Made by a program: the position numbers and the translations under genes
Assembly: GCF_001507595.1 (NCBI RefSeq)
Contig: NZ_LQBQ01000012.1
Coordinates: forward strand, 1 to 64,000
Length of the DNA: 64,000 nt
Direction of reading: 5' to 3'
DNA from: Ruegeria marisrubri
GTDB taxonomy: Bacteria; Pseudomonadota; Alphaproteobacteria; Rhodobacterales; Rhodobacteraceae
The notes under the pieces: model-generated
Told to the model about the DNA's origin: nothing
Database searches by the model: none
The model's input: only the letters and a program-made list of their open reading frames with translations
Shown here: positions 51,496 through 61,421 of the stretch, in pieces
Layout of the letters: each line of letters opens with the position of its first letter
How positions within the stretch are numbered: position 1 is the stretch's first letter

Positions 51496-53877
51496 ATGAA
51501 AAAAACATTTCTGCTTCTTTTCGCTTTGGCGGTTTGGGCCGTGTCCTGGTCTGTGGCGACGACGGTTCACGCGCAGATAGCGCCAGTTTCGAACAGTTCT
51601 TCGGCCGAACAGGACGAACAAGTCGCAGCTCCTTCGGAAAGCGCGATTGCCGCAGCGATCAGGGCCGCAACCGAAGCTGGTGCAAGCGTGATCGTAATAG
51701 ACGGCTCGGGCCGGGTGACCTCTGGCATGACACAGGCCGCTGGCGAACAGGCCGAGGGCCGGCAGGGCCGTCCGATGGAAAGCGGTTCGCTGCTGATGAA
51801 ATCTCAGGAGCAGATGTCAGAGTTTCGGGAGACGCTCCGGGCGCGGCTCGAGGCATTGCCCTATTCGTGGTTCGAGGTTCAATTCATCCTGCGAAAAACA
51901 AGCCCCGATGGCCGAATCCAGACCTATGTCGAAGTGCTTTTCTGGAACATTTTGTTGCTGCTGATCGGTCGGTGGCTGTCGGTCGAACTCTACGGCAAGC
52001 GATTTGCCAGACGTTTCGTGGTGGCCCGGATCAAGGAGAATCCGGTCGGCTACCGCGAGAAAATGCCATTTCTGGTGTTCCGCTTTCTGATGGGGATAGG
52101 CGGAACAGTGTTCGCCATGCTGATGGCGCTGATCGTCGGCTACCTGATTTTCGGCCGGGCCGAGGATATCTCGGTGCGCTTCACCATCACAGCCATTTTC
52201 ACTGCGTTTTTCCTGGCGAGGACCATATCGGATCTGTGGCGCATGGTCCTGTCGCCGTTCCTCAGTCAATACCGTATCCCGCCATTCTCGGATCGCGATG
52301 CCAAGCGCCTGTATTTCTGGGCCTCGGCGCTTGCGACCTACGATATCGTGGTTGTCTTGTTCTCGACCTGGGTGGCCGATTTCGGCCTGAACTATAACGT
52401 CTACGCGATGGTTTACGGCAGCCTGACTTTGGTGGGCGCCTTCGGAACCATTCTCCTTGTTCTTTTCAACGCACGCGCGATTTCCAATGCCATTCGCGGA
52501 GGGCGGCAACCGGAACAGGTGTCCTGGATCCTGAGGTTCATTTCTTTCGCATGGGCACCGGTGTTGATCGTCTATGTGATTTTCGGATGGTTCGACCTGG
52601 CGTTGGATCTCGTGCTGGAAAACCCGGTTTCGATCCCGCTGATCGCCAGCACCTACGCGGTCTTCATGTCGGTGGTGGTGGCCTATGGCGCGATGAATTA
52701 CGTGCTTGAACGCTATTTCGACCGCACGCGCCAGATGGAGGAGATCAACGCCGAGGCTGCCAAGGAAGACATCGAGGAGGGCGCGACCGGGCAGGGTGCG
52801 CCCGAGGTCGAGCGCTACAAGATCGCCACCTACGAGGATCTGGCAAAACGGGTGGCCGGCATCCTGGCCTTTGTCGTCGGCATCTACGCGCTGGCCGTCG
52901 TCTGGTTCCCCGAGGCAAGCTGGACCGATGACCTGCCGGTGGAACGTGCGCTGGACGTGATGGTGATCCTGTTCATCGGCTATGTCCTGTTTCATTTCTT
53001 CCGCATCTGGATCGACAGCAAGATTGCCGAGGAAACCGAGGATGGCGCTGGCGAGGCAGAGCTGGGCGATGAGGGTGGCGAAAGCAGTCAAAGCCGATTG
53101 GCCACGCTGTTGCCGTTGTTCCGCGGCGCGATCCTTGCGGTGGTCGTCGTTTCGATCAGCCTGATCGCGCTGATGGAGTTGGGCATCAATGTCAGCCCAC
53201 TCTTCGCCGGGGCCGGCGTGGTGGGCCTAGCCGTGGGCTTTGGCGCCCAGACGCTGGTGCGGGACATTTTCTCGGGCGCGTTCTTCCTGATCGACGATGC
53301 CTTCCGCAAAGGCGAATATATCGACATCGGAGACGTGAAGGGCACGGTCGAAAAGATCTCGGTCCGCTCGATGCAGCTGCGCCATCACCTCGGCGCGCTG
53401 AACACCATTCCATTCGGCGAGATCAAGGTTCTGACAAACTATTCGCGCGACTGGGTGATCATGAAACTGCCGCTGCGGGTCACCTACGACACCGACGTAG
53501 AAAAGGTGCGCAAGCTGATCAAGAAACTGGGGCAGGAGTTGCTGAACGACCCGGTGATCGGCGACAATTTCATCCAGCCGCTGAAATCACAGGGCGTGAT
53601 CGAGATGCAGGATTCGGCGATGATCATCCGGGTCAAGTTCATGACCAAGCCTGGCGATCAATGGCTGGTGCGCAAACGGGTCTACCAGGAGATCCGCGAG
53701 CTGTTCGCCCGCGAAGGTATCAAGTTCGCGCACCGTGAGGTTACCGTGCGCCTCGCTGAGGGGCAGAACCCAGAAGAGCTGACGCCGAAACAGCGTGAAG
53801 CGGTGACCGGGGCCGTGCAGGCCGCGATGGACGAGGATTATCTGGACGATATCGGCCCCGGCGGCGACGATCGCTGA
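51496..53877 (+). CDS. Large MscS-family mechanosensitive channel
   Basis: The 793-residue protein starts at the ATG at 51496, with a signal peptide (MKKTFLLLFALAVWAVSWS, cleaved near VHAQ). A periplasmic region of about 100 residues is followed by many membrane helices and the MscS core LFAGAGVVGLAVGFGAQTLV then RDIFSGAFFLIDDAFRKGEY, with the beta domain after it. It protects against osmotic downshock. A charged insertion rich in Glu (about 410-440, and again near 515-535) separates helix groups. It is longer than MscS itself and resembles MscK/YbdG-like or MscM-type proteins. An ATG at 51484 is an alternative start. Confidence 0.9.
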   Translation: MKKTFLLLFALAVWAVSWSVATTVHAQIAPVSNSSSAEQDEQVAAPSESAIAAAIRAATEAGASVIVIDGSGRVTSGMTQAAGEQAEGRQGRPMESGSLLMKSQEQMSEFRETLRARLEALPYSWFEVQFILRKTSPDGRIQTYVEVLFWNILLLLIGRWLSVELYGKRFARRFVVARIKENPVGYREKMPFLVFRFLMGIGGTVFAMLMALIVGYLIFGRAEDISVRFTITAIFTAFFLARTISDLWRMVLSPFLSQYRIPPFSDRDAKRLYFWASALATYDIVVVLFSTWVADFGLNYNVYAMVYGSLTLVGAFGTILLVLFNARAISNAIRGGRQPEQVSWILRFISFAWAPVLIVYVIFGWFDLALDLVLENPVSIPLIASTYAVFMSVVVAYGAMNYVLERYFDRTRQMEEINAEAAKEDIEEGATGQGAPEVERYKIATYEDLAKRVAGILAFVVGIYALAVVWFPEASWTDDLPVERALDVMVILFIGYVLFHFFRIWIDSKIAEETEDGAGEAELGDEGGESSQSRLATLLPLFRGAILAVVVVSISLIALMELGINVSPLFAGAGVVGLAVGFGAQTLVRDIFSGAFFLIDDAFRKGEYIDIGDVKGTVEKISVRSMQLRHHLGALNTIPFGEIKVLTNYSRDWVIMKLPLRVTYDTDVEKVRKLIKKLGQELLNDPVIGDNFIQPLKSQGVIEMQDSAMIIRVKFMTKPGDQWLVRKRVYQEIRELFAREGIKFAHREVTVRLAEGQNPEELTPKQREAVTGAVQAAMDEDYLDDIGPGGDDR

Positions 53878-53904
53878 CCGGTGCGCTCCCGCCCCCTCGT
53901 CCCC

Positions 53905-53961
53905 GTGTCTCTGGCGAGACACCGGGCGAGGCGTTGGGCCGGGCCGCGCGTTCCGCGCGGC
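53905..53961. repeat. Composite GC-rich palindromic repeat between mscS-like and CoA-transferase genes
   Basis: GTGTCTC-TGGC-GAGACAC (53905-53922) and GCCGCGCG-TTC-CGCGCGGC (53943-53961) are perfect hairpins, with CTCCCGC before and TTGGGCC between them. The order matches the element at 41910-41989. It lies between converging genes, where it could help end transcription. Confidence 0.55.
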
Positions 53962-53965
53962 GGTG

Positions 53966-55320
53966 TCAAGGATCCTGGTTCGCCCACTTCGCCGGGCTGG
54001 TGCCCAGCCTGTTGGCCGGCAGAGGCCAGGACATCTCGGTATCTCCAACACGCAGGGCCGGCATCAGGCGGCGGCCGGGACCCCAGCCTGACATCTCGGG
54101 TTCGGGGGCATAGTCACGGCTTGTGGCGCCCGTGATTTCTTCGCCCCGCGCCGACTTCTCCATCCCTGCCAGCAGCTCGGCGGTGCGGGCCAGCGACAGA
54201 TGCGCGTCTGCGACCTGCTGGCCATTCGCCGCCTGAGTGATCGCCGACAGGACCGCCGCCGCCATCAGGTAGCCGGTGGCGTGATCCAGCGCCTGCACGG
54301 GCAGCGGCGTGGGCTTGTCCGCGCCCGCCCACTCTCGCCCCGCGTCGGCAATGCCCGCGCTCATCTGAACCAGGCTGTCGAAGCCGCGCCGCCCCGCCCA
54401 GGGTCCCTGCCAGCCATAGGCATCGAGCGTGACCTCGATCCGGTTCGGCGCGATCGCGTCGCGGGCCGCCCGATCCAGCCCCAGCCCGTCCAGCGCCCCG
54501 GGTCTGTAGCCATGAACCAGAACGTCCGCGTCCGCCATCAGGGTCTTCAGCCGCTCCAGCCCGTCCGCGGAGCGCAAATCGAGATAGGCACAGCGCTTGC
54601 CAAGAGAGATATCGGGGATAACGCCCGGTTCGTCCCACCCCGGCGGATCGATGCGCAGCACGTCGGCACCAAAGCCCGCAAGCGTGCGGGTCGAGACCGG
54701 CCCGGCCAGCACGCGGGTCAGATCCAGAACCCGCAACCCGGCCAGTGGGCGGCTTGACGTTGCCTGAGGGCGGTGCCGCAACGAAATGCAGCGTGGCCCG
54801 TGCCAGCCAATGAATGGGTCTGCCGCCACGGCCTGCCCCTGGGGATGAGACAGCCATTCCTGCCGGCTGCGCATGGCTGCGGCCACACCGCCCTCGGCGA
54901 CGACGGCGGTTTCCAGATCGTCGGCCTGCCATCGGGCTACGGCCTGAGACACCGCCGCCCGGTCCGCCTCGGTTCCAAGAACGCGCAGCGCGGCCTCTCG
55001 GTGCCGGGGCAGGTTCGTGTGCAGCCTGATCCAGCCGTCCGCCGTTTCATAATCTCCGGCGATCGGGTCCCAGAGGTTTGGCATCTCCCCCCCTCCGGCC
55101 GGAAGGAGTATCCGAACCAGAGCGAGGCGAGGCGATGATCCACCGTGACCACTGGCTGCTTTTCTGTCAGGCCAAGCGCCTGCATCAGATCGGCCAGTTG
55201 CAGCCCGACCGCCGCGAAAGAGGCGGTGGCCAGTTCGGACACGGCAAAGGCGCTGGGGCGGTATCCAGTTCCTGTCACGCCATAGGTGCCGGTTTCGGGC
55301 AGGCCAGAGAGAGGGCTCAT
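53966..55320 (-). pseudogene. Family III CoA-transferase (CaiB/BaiF type), frameshifted near the 5' end
   Basis: Two overlapping frames make one protein. The first begins at the ATG at 55320 and reads SGLPETGTYGVTGTGYRPSA onward to LASLWFGYSFRPEGG. The second carries on with MPNLWDPIAGDYETADGWIR and runs to 53966. They would join if the C7 tract at 55087-55093 had one more base, giving about 451 residues. The C-terminal part has the CoA-transferase core LRVLDLTRVLAGPVSTRTLA, then GADVLRIDPP and HGYRPGALDGLG. The start overlaps the ABC permease stop by 4 bp, so it is the last gene of that operon. Either an inactivating mutation or a homopolymer sequencing error. If only the ATG at 55084 is used, a 372-residue fragment results. 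Confidence 0.85.
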
Positions 55321-56471
55321 TGCTGATAGGGATCGAGGCTGTCCCGCAACCCGTCTCCGAGAAAGTTGAAAGCCAGCACCACGATGATGATTGGAAGCAT
55401 CGGGATCGCGGTCCACGGATAGATCTCGATCGAGGCGAGGTTCTGGGCGTCGTTCAGCATGACGCCCCAACTGACCGCAGGGGCACGCAGGCCGAGGCCA
55501 AGGAAGCTGAGCGCGGTTTCGCCAAGGATCATCGCCGGGATCGACAGGGTGGCCGAGGCGATCAGGTGCGACATGAAATTGGGCAACAGGTGCTTGCGGA
55601 TCACGCGGCCCGAAGTCGCGCCCATCATCTCGGCGGCGCGTACGTATTCCTCTTCGCGCAGCGACAGGAACTTGGCGCGCACCGAGCGGGCCAATCCGGG
55701 CCAGTCGAGTATCCCGAGGATCACGGAGATGATGAAGAACACCGCGACCGGAGACCAATTCGAGGGCACCGCCGCCGAAAGAGCCAGCCACAGCGGCAGC
55801 TCGGGCAGTGACCGCAGGATCTCGATCACCCGGTTGATCACCCAGTCGATCCTGCCGCCGAAATAGCCGGCGAGGCTTCCGAAAAAGATGCCGAGCACGA
55901 AGGATACCGTTATGCCGATCAAGCCGACGGTCAACGACAACTGCGCCCCGTACGAGACGCGGCTGAACACGTCCCGGCCCAGCCGGTCGGATCCCATGAT
56001 GAAGATCGTCGCATCGTCATGCGCGCAGAACAGGTGCCGGTTGGATTCGATGAATCCGGCCAGATAATAGGTGCTGCCCTCGCAGAAGAACTTCAGCTTC
56101 AGCGGGCGCGACGTGTCCGGTTTGAACTCCCATTGAAAGGTTTCCAGATTCGCCTCGGAAGTCATCGGATAGACGAAGGGGCCGATGAACTCGCCCTCGT
56201 GGAACAGCTTGATCGACTGCGGAGGCGAATAAAGGTGATCCGGAAAACGCTCGTTGGGGCCATAGGGGGCGATGAATCCGGCAACGGGTATCAAAGCATA
56301 GGCGATCAGCAGGAAAATGCCCGAGATCAGGCCCAGCTTGTGGGTCTTGAACTTGCGCCAGACCAGCACCCAGTTCGGGGCGTCCAGGTCGCGGCGCTCG
56401 AGCTGCTGGATCGAGGCCTGCGGATCGTAAGGGGCGTCGTCGACATAGCGACCGTCGGGAAGTTTCGTCAT
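55317..56471 (-). CDS. ABC transporter permease, oligopeptide type (YejE/DppC-like)
   Basis: The 384-residue inner-membrane protein has the permease signature LREEEYVRAAEMMGATSGRV followed by IRKHLLPNFMSHLIA (EAA loop) and a large periplasmic insertion after the first helix (about 75-165), as in YejE. It pairs with the second permease, whose stop overlaps its start by 4 bp. With the binding protein and dual ATPase genes it forms a complete importer. Length is typical of YejE rather than the shorter DppC. Confidence 0.9.
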   Translation of the reverse strand: MTKLPDGRYVDDAPYDPQASIQQLERRDLDAPNWVLVWRKFKTHKLGLISGIFLLIAYALIPVAGFIAPYGPNERFPDHLYSPPQSIKLFHEGEFIGPFVYPMTSEANLETFQWEFKPDTSRPLKLKFFCEGSTYYLAGFIESNRHLFCAHDDATIFIMGSDRLGRDVFSRVSYGAQLSLTVGLIGITVSFVLGIFFGSLAGYFGGRIDWVINRVIEILRSLPELPLWLALSAAVPSNWSPVAVFFIISVILGILDWPGLARSVRAKFLSLREEEYVRAAEMMGATSGRVIRKHLLPNFMSHLIASATLSIPAMILGETALSFLGLGLRAPAVSWGVMLNDAQNLASIEIYPWTAIPMLPIIIVVLAFNFLGDGLRDSLDPYQQ

Positions 56472-57496
56472 GACTCTCGCCCCTCGTATCGGATGCGCGG
56501 ATCGAGCATGACCAGCAGCACGTCGGAAATCATCGTGCCCACCAGTGTAAGCAGGGCGACGAACATCAGCACGAAGCCTGACAGGAACATGTCCTGTGTC
56601 TTGAGGGCGGTCAGAAGGGTGGGGCCGATGGTTTGCAGGCCCAGAACCACCGAGACCAGCACCGAGCCCGAAACCATCGAGGGCAGCAGGTTGCCGATAT
56701 CAGCCACGAACGGGTTGAACGCCACCCTCAGCGGGTATTTCGTCAGCATCCGCGAGGGCGCCATGCCCTTTGCTATTGCGGTTTCCACATAGGGTTTGCC
56801 CAGTTCGTCCAGCATGTTGGCGCGCAAACGCTGCATCATCGCGGAAGCACCCGAAGTGCCGATCACGAAGGTCGGCACGATCAGATGAACCAGGATGGAC
56901 TTTGCCTTCTCCCAACTCATCGGCTGGCCTTCGAAACTGGGGTCCATCAGGCCGCCGATGGGAATGTCGAAATAGCGGTGCCCGTAGTAGAACAGGATCA
57001 GCGCCAGCAGGAAATTCGGTGTGGCGAGGCCGAGATAGCCGACGAAAGCAGACGTGTAGTCAATCCAGGTCCGCGACCTTGCGGCCGCGAGAACGCCCAG
57101 CGGCAGGGCCACCGCATAGATGAACAGAACCGCGGCCAGATTGACGACGACCGTCAGCCAGAGGGTGTCTCCGACGATTTCTGAAACCGGCCGATCGAAC
57201 TCGAAAGACCAACCGTAATTCCCCTGGATCAGCCCCGAGAACCCGTGGGGGCCGGGCATGAACCCCATCCAGATCATGTATTGTTCCCACAGCGGGCGAT
57301 CGAGCGCGTACTCCTTGCGCAGGAACTCGGCCTTGGCCACGCCGGCCGATTGCCCCGATGCCTGAAGCTCGGCGATCTGGTTGCTCAGGTAATCTCCCGG
57401 CGGCAGGTTGATGATCACGAAGACGAGTGCAGACACCACCAGCAACGTGAGCAGCATGGTGAAGAAGCGATAGACTGCGTAGCGCAGCAAAAGCAT
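56468..57496 (-). CDS. ABC transporter permease, oligopeptide type (YejB/DppB-like)
   Basis: The 342-residue permease opens LLLRYAVYRFFTMLLTLLVV with the first membrane helix and has LRANMLDELGKPYVETAIAK followed by GMAPSRMLTKYPLRVAFNP, the EAA-loop region. About six membrane segments are visible. It is separated from the binding-protein gene by 13 bp and overlaps the next permease gene by 4 bp. It forms the channel with the YejE-like subunit. Confidence 0.9.
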   Translation of the reverse strand: MLLLRYAVYRFFTMLLTLLVVSALVFVIINLPPGDYLSNQIAELQASGQSAGVAKAEFLRKEYALDRPLWEQYMIWMGFMPGPHGFSGLIQGNYGWSFEFDRPVSEIVGDTLWLTVVVNLAAVLFIYAVALPLGVLAAARSRTWIDYTSAFVGYLGLATPNFLLALILFYYGHRYFDIPIGGLMDPSFEGQPMSWEKAKSILVHLIVPTFVIGTSGASAMMQRLRANMLDELGKPYVETAIAKGMAPSRMLTKYPLRVAFNPFVADIGNLLPSMVSGSVLVSVVLGLQTIGPTLLTALKTQDMFLSGFVLMFVALLTLVGTMISDVLLVMLDPRIRYEGRES

Positions 57497-57509
57497 TCAG
57501 CCGTCCCCG

Positions 57510-59426
57510 TTATTCGGCAAAAAAGAACTCGTCCATGCGGTGCACGCCGAAATGCGCACCGGGTTCCCATGCCCACATTGCCTTTCCAGGAACGTTTCGC
57601 AGGCTGTTCGACACGACGATGGGTTGCGGTGCCCCGGCCAGAATGCCGATGCCATAAACCTGATCGGCATGGATCGCCAGCATCTCCTTCCACGCGGCAG
57701 CCCGTTGCTCATCGGTCGTGGCCATCTCCCATTCATGGGCCAATTCCAGCAAGCGCTGCGCCTCGGGCAGATCGGGCGGCTCTCCGGCACTTCCGCCCGT
57801 CTGGTAATACTGACCCCACTTTGGCCAAGCAAGGAAGACCTGATCGGTCGGTGCCAGATAAGCCGGCGAGGTGTAAACCTGCGGTATTCCGTTGTCCCAG
57901 CCGAACCAGACCGACGCCATCGTGTTTCCGGCGAAAACCCGGTTGCGCAGGATATCGCGGTCCAGCGGGCGCATGATCAGCTTGACTCCGATGTCACGCC
58001 AGTTGTCGGTCACGATCTGAAGGGCGTTCTCTACCTCTTGCCGCTCGCCCGCCGTTTCGATCACCAACTCCATGATGCGGCCATCCGGCAACAATCGGAT
58101 GCCATCGCCATTGCGCTTGTTCAGCCCGGCCTCGTCCAGCAGCTTGTTCGCCAGTTCCGGGTCATGATCCGCCCAGGCTCTGAGGTTCTTCTCGTCGAAA
58201 AAGGGTGAGGACGGCAGAACGGTCATGGCTCCAGGCCTGCCCAGCTTGAAATAGAGCGCCTGGTTGATCGTGTCCCTGTCGATCCCCAGCGAAAGAGCGC
58301 GGCGAACGCGGACATCACGCAGGACCGAGCGCCAGACATCGTCGGAATAGTTCAGGTTCGGATAGATCGCGATCTGCGAGGCAACTCCGGTATCCCAAAG
58401 CAGGGTTTTGTAGTTCCCTTTTGCTTCGCCTTTTTTCAGGATCGACACATCCCGGAAATCAAGGCCACGCCCCTGCAGGTCGGTTTCGCCGGCATTGGCC
58501 TTGGCGGCTACCAGACCTGGGGCCACGATCTCCATCTCGACGATGTCTATATACGGAAGCTGGACCCCCTTGGCGTCTATCCGGTGGTAGTAAGGGTTGC
58601 GCACAAAGTTGTGCCGGATCTTCTTGCCGGAACTGGCGTTCAACCAAGGCTGCAGGGTGGGCAATTCGTGGTTGTCGTATTTGTACATGTTGTCGAGCTT
58701 GTTGTGCAGCGCGGCCCAGCTTTTCACGCGGGCGTCCTCGACAAGGGCCGCCAATTCTTCGGGGTCGGCATAGTCGGCGTGGTATTGCTTCAGGAAGGTC
58801 GCGGGCCGGTAGATGAACGGCGGGCGTGCCTGCGCCAGAGTTTGCAGAAAATTCGGGTTGGGCTCGTCCCATTCGTAGATGACGGTGGTCTCATCCGGGA
58901 AGGTGACGGTTGGCAACTTGCCGTTGACCCTCAGGAAATCGGGCGGGCCGGACGGGCTCAGCAAATCATTGTTCGCCACGTCCTTCCACCAGTATTCGAA
59001 ATCCGCGGAGGTGAAGGGTGAGCCATCGGACCATTTGTGGCCCTTGCGCAGGTGCAGCGTGAATTTCCTGTTGTCCTCGTTTTCGTAGTCGGCCAGCAGA
59101 TCGGGGACCAGTTCGTATTTCTCGTTGTAGCCGACCAGTCGCGCGTAGCCATAGACGACCATCTGGCGGATGTCCTTGGAGCGGGTGACCATCGTCCGCA
59201 GCGTGCCGCCTTCCTTGCCGAATTCGCGCCCCTTTGCCGCAAGATCAACCACCAGCGGGTTCTCGGGTATCCGTTCGGCGATGGGAGGCAGGTTGCCGAT
59301 CTCCACCTCATGTTGCCAAAAACTGTTTTCCTGCAGTGGCGGGAGGCCTTCTGCCGCGGCCGACATGGTGGCCACAAACGCAACTGAAACGGCGGCGAGA
59401 AAGGATTTTCTGGTGGTTTCAAACAT
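57510..59426 (-). CDS. ABC transporter extracellular substrate-binding protein, family 5 (YejA-like)
   Basis: The 638-residue periplasmic protein has a signal peptide (RKSFLAAVSVAFVATMSAAAEG) and the family 5 hallmarks: LVPDLLADYENEDNRKFTLH then LRKGHKWSDGSPFTSADFEY, and later RVRRALSLGIDRDTINQAL. Family 5 proteins bind peptides, opines, nickel or other larger solutes. The long form fits YejA-like or DppA-like branches. It overlaps the ATPase gene by 8 bp. The ligand is not readable; a CoA-transferase at the operon end hints at a carboxylic acid. Confidence 0.92.
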   Translation of the reverse strand: MFETTRKSFLAAVSVAFVATMSAAAEGLPPLQENSFWQHEVEIGNLPPIAERIPENPLVVDLAAKGREFGKEGGTLRTMVTRSKDIRQMVVYGYARLVGYNEKYELVPDLLADYENEDNRKFTLHLRKGHKWSDGSPFTSADFEYWWKDVANNDLLSPSGPPDFLRVNGKLPTVTFPDETTVIYEWDEPNPNFLQTLAQARPPFIYRPATFLKQYHADYADPEELAALVEDARVKSWAALHNKLDNMYKYDNHELPTLQPWLNASSGKKIRHNFVRNPYYHRIDAKGVQLPYIDIVEMEIVAPGLVAAKANAGETDLQGRGLDFRDVSILKKGEAKGNYKTLLWDTGVASQIAIYPNLNYSDDVWRSVLRDVRVRRALSLGIDRDTINQALYFKLGRPGAMTVLPSSPFFDEKNLRAWADHDPELANKLLDEAGLNKRNGDGIRLLPDGRIMELVIETAGERQEVENALQIVTDNWRDIGVKLIMRPLDRDILRNRVFAGNTMASVWFGWDNGIPQVYTSPAYLAPTDQVFLAWPKWGQYYQTGGSAGEPPDLPEAQRLLELAHEWEMATTDEQRAAAWKEMLAIHADQVYGIGILAGAPQPIVVSNSLRNVPGKAMWAWEPGAHFGVHRMDEFFFAE

Positions 59427-61191
59427 GGCATCGCACCTTATGGCCGGGCTCCAGTTCCACCAGCGAAGGTATCATGGAGTCCGTGAAACGGAAGGCTTCG
59501 GACCAACTCTCAGGCGATCCCGCGCCCAAGGCAACCAGCTTGAGGTTGATCGGGCGATTGATGTCGGGCTCGGGCTGCGCAGCGATCAGCGCCTTGGTGT
59601 AGGGATGTTGAGGGTTATAAAACAGTGTGTCCGGCGGCCCCTGTTCCACCACCAGCCCCTGCCGCATGACCGCGACTTCGTCGGCGATCCGGGCGACGAC
59701 GGCCAGATCGTGCGAGATGAAGAGGTAGGACAGGGTGTGGCTTTCCTGCAGGTCTTCCAGCAGGGTCAGGATCTGGTCCTGCACCGACACGTCCAGCGCC
59801 GAGGTGGGCTCGTCGCAGACGATCAGGGAAGGGTCCAGCATCATCGCACGGGCGATCGAAAGCCTTTGGCGCTGACCGCCCGAAAAGGCATGGGGGTAGC
59901 GTTTCAGCATGTCGGCGTTCAACCCGACACGTTGCAGAATCTCGGCGGCAAGATCCCGCCTCTCGGCCGAGGTTCCGATGCCGTGGATTTCCAGCGGTTC
60001 GGTCAGGGCATCCTGAATCCGCATTCTCGGACTCAGAGAACTGTAGGGATCCTGAAACACCATTTGCGCCTGCCTCTGAAAGGCGGTGCGCTCCTCCCGG
60101 GTCATCTTGTGGACCGTGATCGGCTCGGCACCGGGCGCGGCCCGGAACAGCACCTCGCCACCCGGGTCGGGCGGCTCTGCCCCCAGCGCGATCCGCGCCG
60201 CGGTCGTTTTGCCCGAACCGCTTTCGCCGACGATCGCCAGCGTCTTGCCGCGTGCCAGTGTGAAATCGACGCCTCGGCAGGCATGGATCAGCGTGTCGGC
60301 CTTCCAGCCCCGGCCGGACCGCATGACGTATGTTTTCGAGACAGATTTCATTTCGAGGATCAGGTCCTCTTCGGGCATCGGCAGCCCCACGGTTTCCAGA
60401 TCGGGAATGGCCGGGGCCGCATTGAAAAGCTGCTGCGTGTAAGGATGGGCAGGGTTTTCCAGTATCAGGTGAGCCGGGCCCGCTTCCATGACCCGCCCCT
60501 TGTGCATGACCACGACCTGCTCGGCCATGTTGGCGACGACCCCCAGATCGTGCGTCACCAGTATCAGCGCCATGCCGGTTTCCTGCTGCAGGTCCTTGAT
60601 CAGCCCCAGAACCTGCGCCTGCGTGGTGACATCCAGCGCCGTCGTCGGCTCGTCGGCAATCAGAAGATCCGGTTTCGACACCATCGCCATGGCGATCATC
60701 GCCCGCTGACGCATCCCCCCGGAAAGTTCGAACGGATACGAGTTGTAAGCGCGCTCGGGGTCCGGAAATCCGACCCGTTCGAACTGCTCCAGAACCGTGC
60801 GTTTCGCCTGGCGTTCCGAGATGCGTCCATGCAGCCAGAGAACCTCGCTGACCTGGTTGCCGATCTTGTGCAGAGGCGACAGCGACCGCATCGGTTCCTG
60901 AAAGATCATCGAGATCCGGTCGCCGCGGACATCTCGCATCCGGCGCTCGGAAAGCTCGGACAGGACGAGGGGGGATTGCTCGGAGCCGAACGTGATCCTG
61001 CCGCTGCGAATTTGCGCCGTTCGAGGAAGAATGCGCAGAACAGCCCGGCAGGTGATCGTTTTCCCCGATCCGGATTCGCCAACCAGGGCCAGGGTTTGCC
61101 CTGGCATCACATCAAAACTGACGCCCTCGACAACAGGGTCCGCTTCGCCAAAGCCGATGCTCAGATCGCTGACGGATAACAACGGCGTCAT
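59419..61191 (-). CDS. ABC transporter dual ATP-binding protein (YejF/DppDF-like fusion)
   Basis: The 590-residue protein contains two ABC ATPase domains. The first has Walker A GESGSGKT near 38-45, [14 protein letters not shown] signature and [14 protein letters not shown]. The second (from about residue 275) has a second [23 protein letters not shown] and [13 protein letters not shown]. Each domain is followed by an oligopeptide-type C-terminal extension ([16 protein letters not shown]). It energises the two permeases encoded downstream and is the first gene of the operon. Confidence 0.94.
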   Translation of the reverse strand: MTPLLSVSDLSIGFGEADPVVEGVSFDVMPGQTLALVGESGSGKTITCRAVLRILPRTAQIRSGRITFGSEQSPLVLSELSERRMRDVRGDRISMIFQEPMRSLSPLHKIGNQVSEVLWLHGRISERQAKRTVLEQFERVGFPDPERAYNSYPFELSGGMRQRAMIAMAMVSKPDLLIADEPTTALDVTTQAQVLGLIKDLQQETGMALILVTHDLGVVANMAEQVVVMHKGRVMEAGPAHLILENPAHPYTQQLFNAAPAIPDLETVGLPMPEEDLILEMKSVSKTYVMRSGRGWKADTLIHACRGVDFTLARGKTLAIVGESGSGKTTAARIALGAEPPDPGGEVLFRAAPGAEPITVHKMTREERTAFQRQAQMVFQDPYSSLSPRMRIQDALTEPLEIHGIGTSAERRDLAAEILQRVGLNADMLKRYPHAFSGGQRQRLSIARAMMLDPSLIVCDEPTSALDVSVQDQILTLLEDLQESHTLSYLFISHDLAVVARIADEVAVMRQGLVVEQGPPDTLFYNPQHPYTKALIAAQPEPDINRPINLKLVALGAGSPESWSEAFRFTDSMIPSLVELEPGHKVRCHV

Positions 61192-61421
61192 TCGAGTTCA
61201 CCACCCGGATGGACGTGGATCGACATCGACTTTCGGAACTCCCTGTTTTTTGAGAGTAGTTTCACCCGCGGCGACCTGATTAGTCAAACCCGTTATTCGG
61301 CCCAAACGTCACGGAAATCACGAAAACTCGGTTTGAACGGCTACACAAGTTCTTGAGGATTTGGCATGAGTGCACAGCCGGACGTGATCCGGCCGATATT
61401 TCTCAGCAGGAGATTGCCGAC

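Noticed and set aside
54937..55791. Separate 284-codon minus-strand gene overlapping the ABC permease
   Set aside because: Its first half is an antisense-free shadow of the permease frame; only the part from 55320 is coding, as the 5' end of the CoA-transferase.
61353..61421. TTG start at 61353 for the methyltransferase-like gene
   Set aside because: The additional residues have no counterpart in the paralogue at 44533, and the GTG at 61422 has a better-placed ribosome-binding site.
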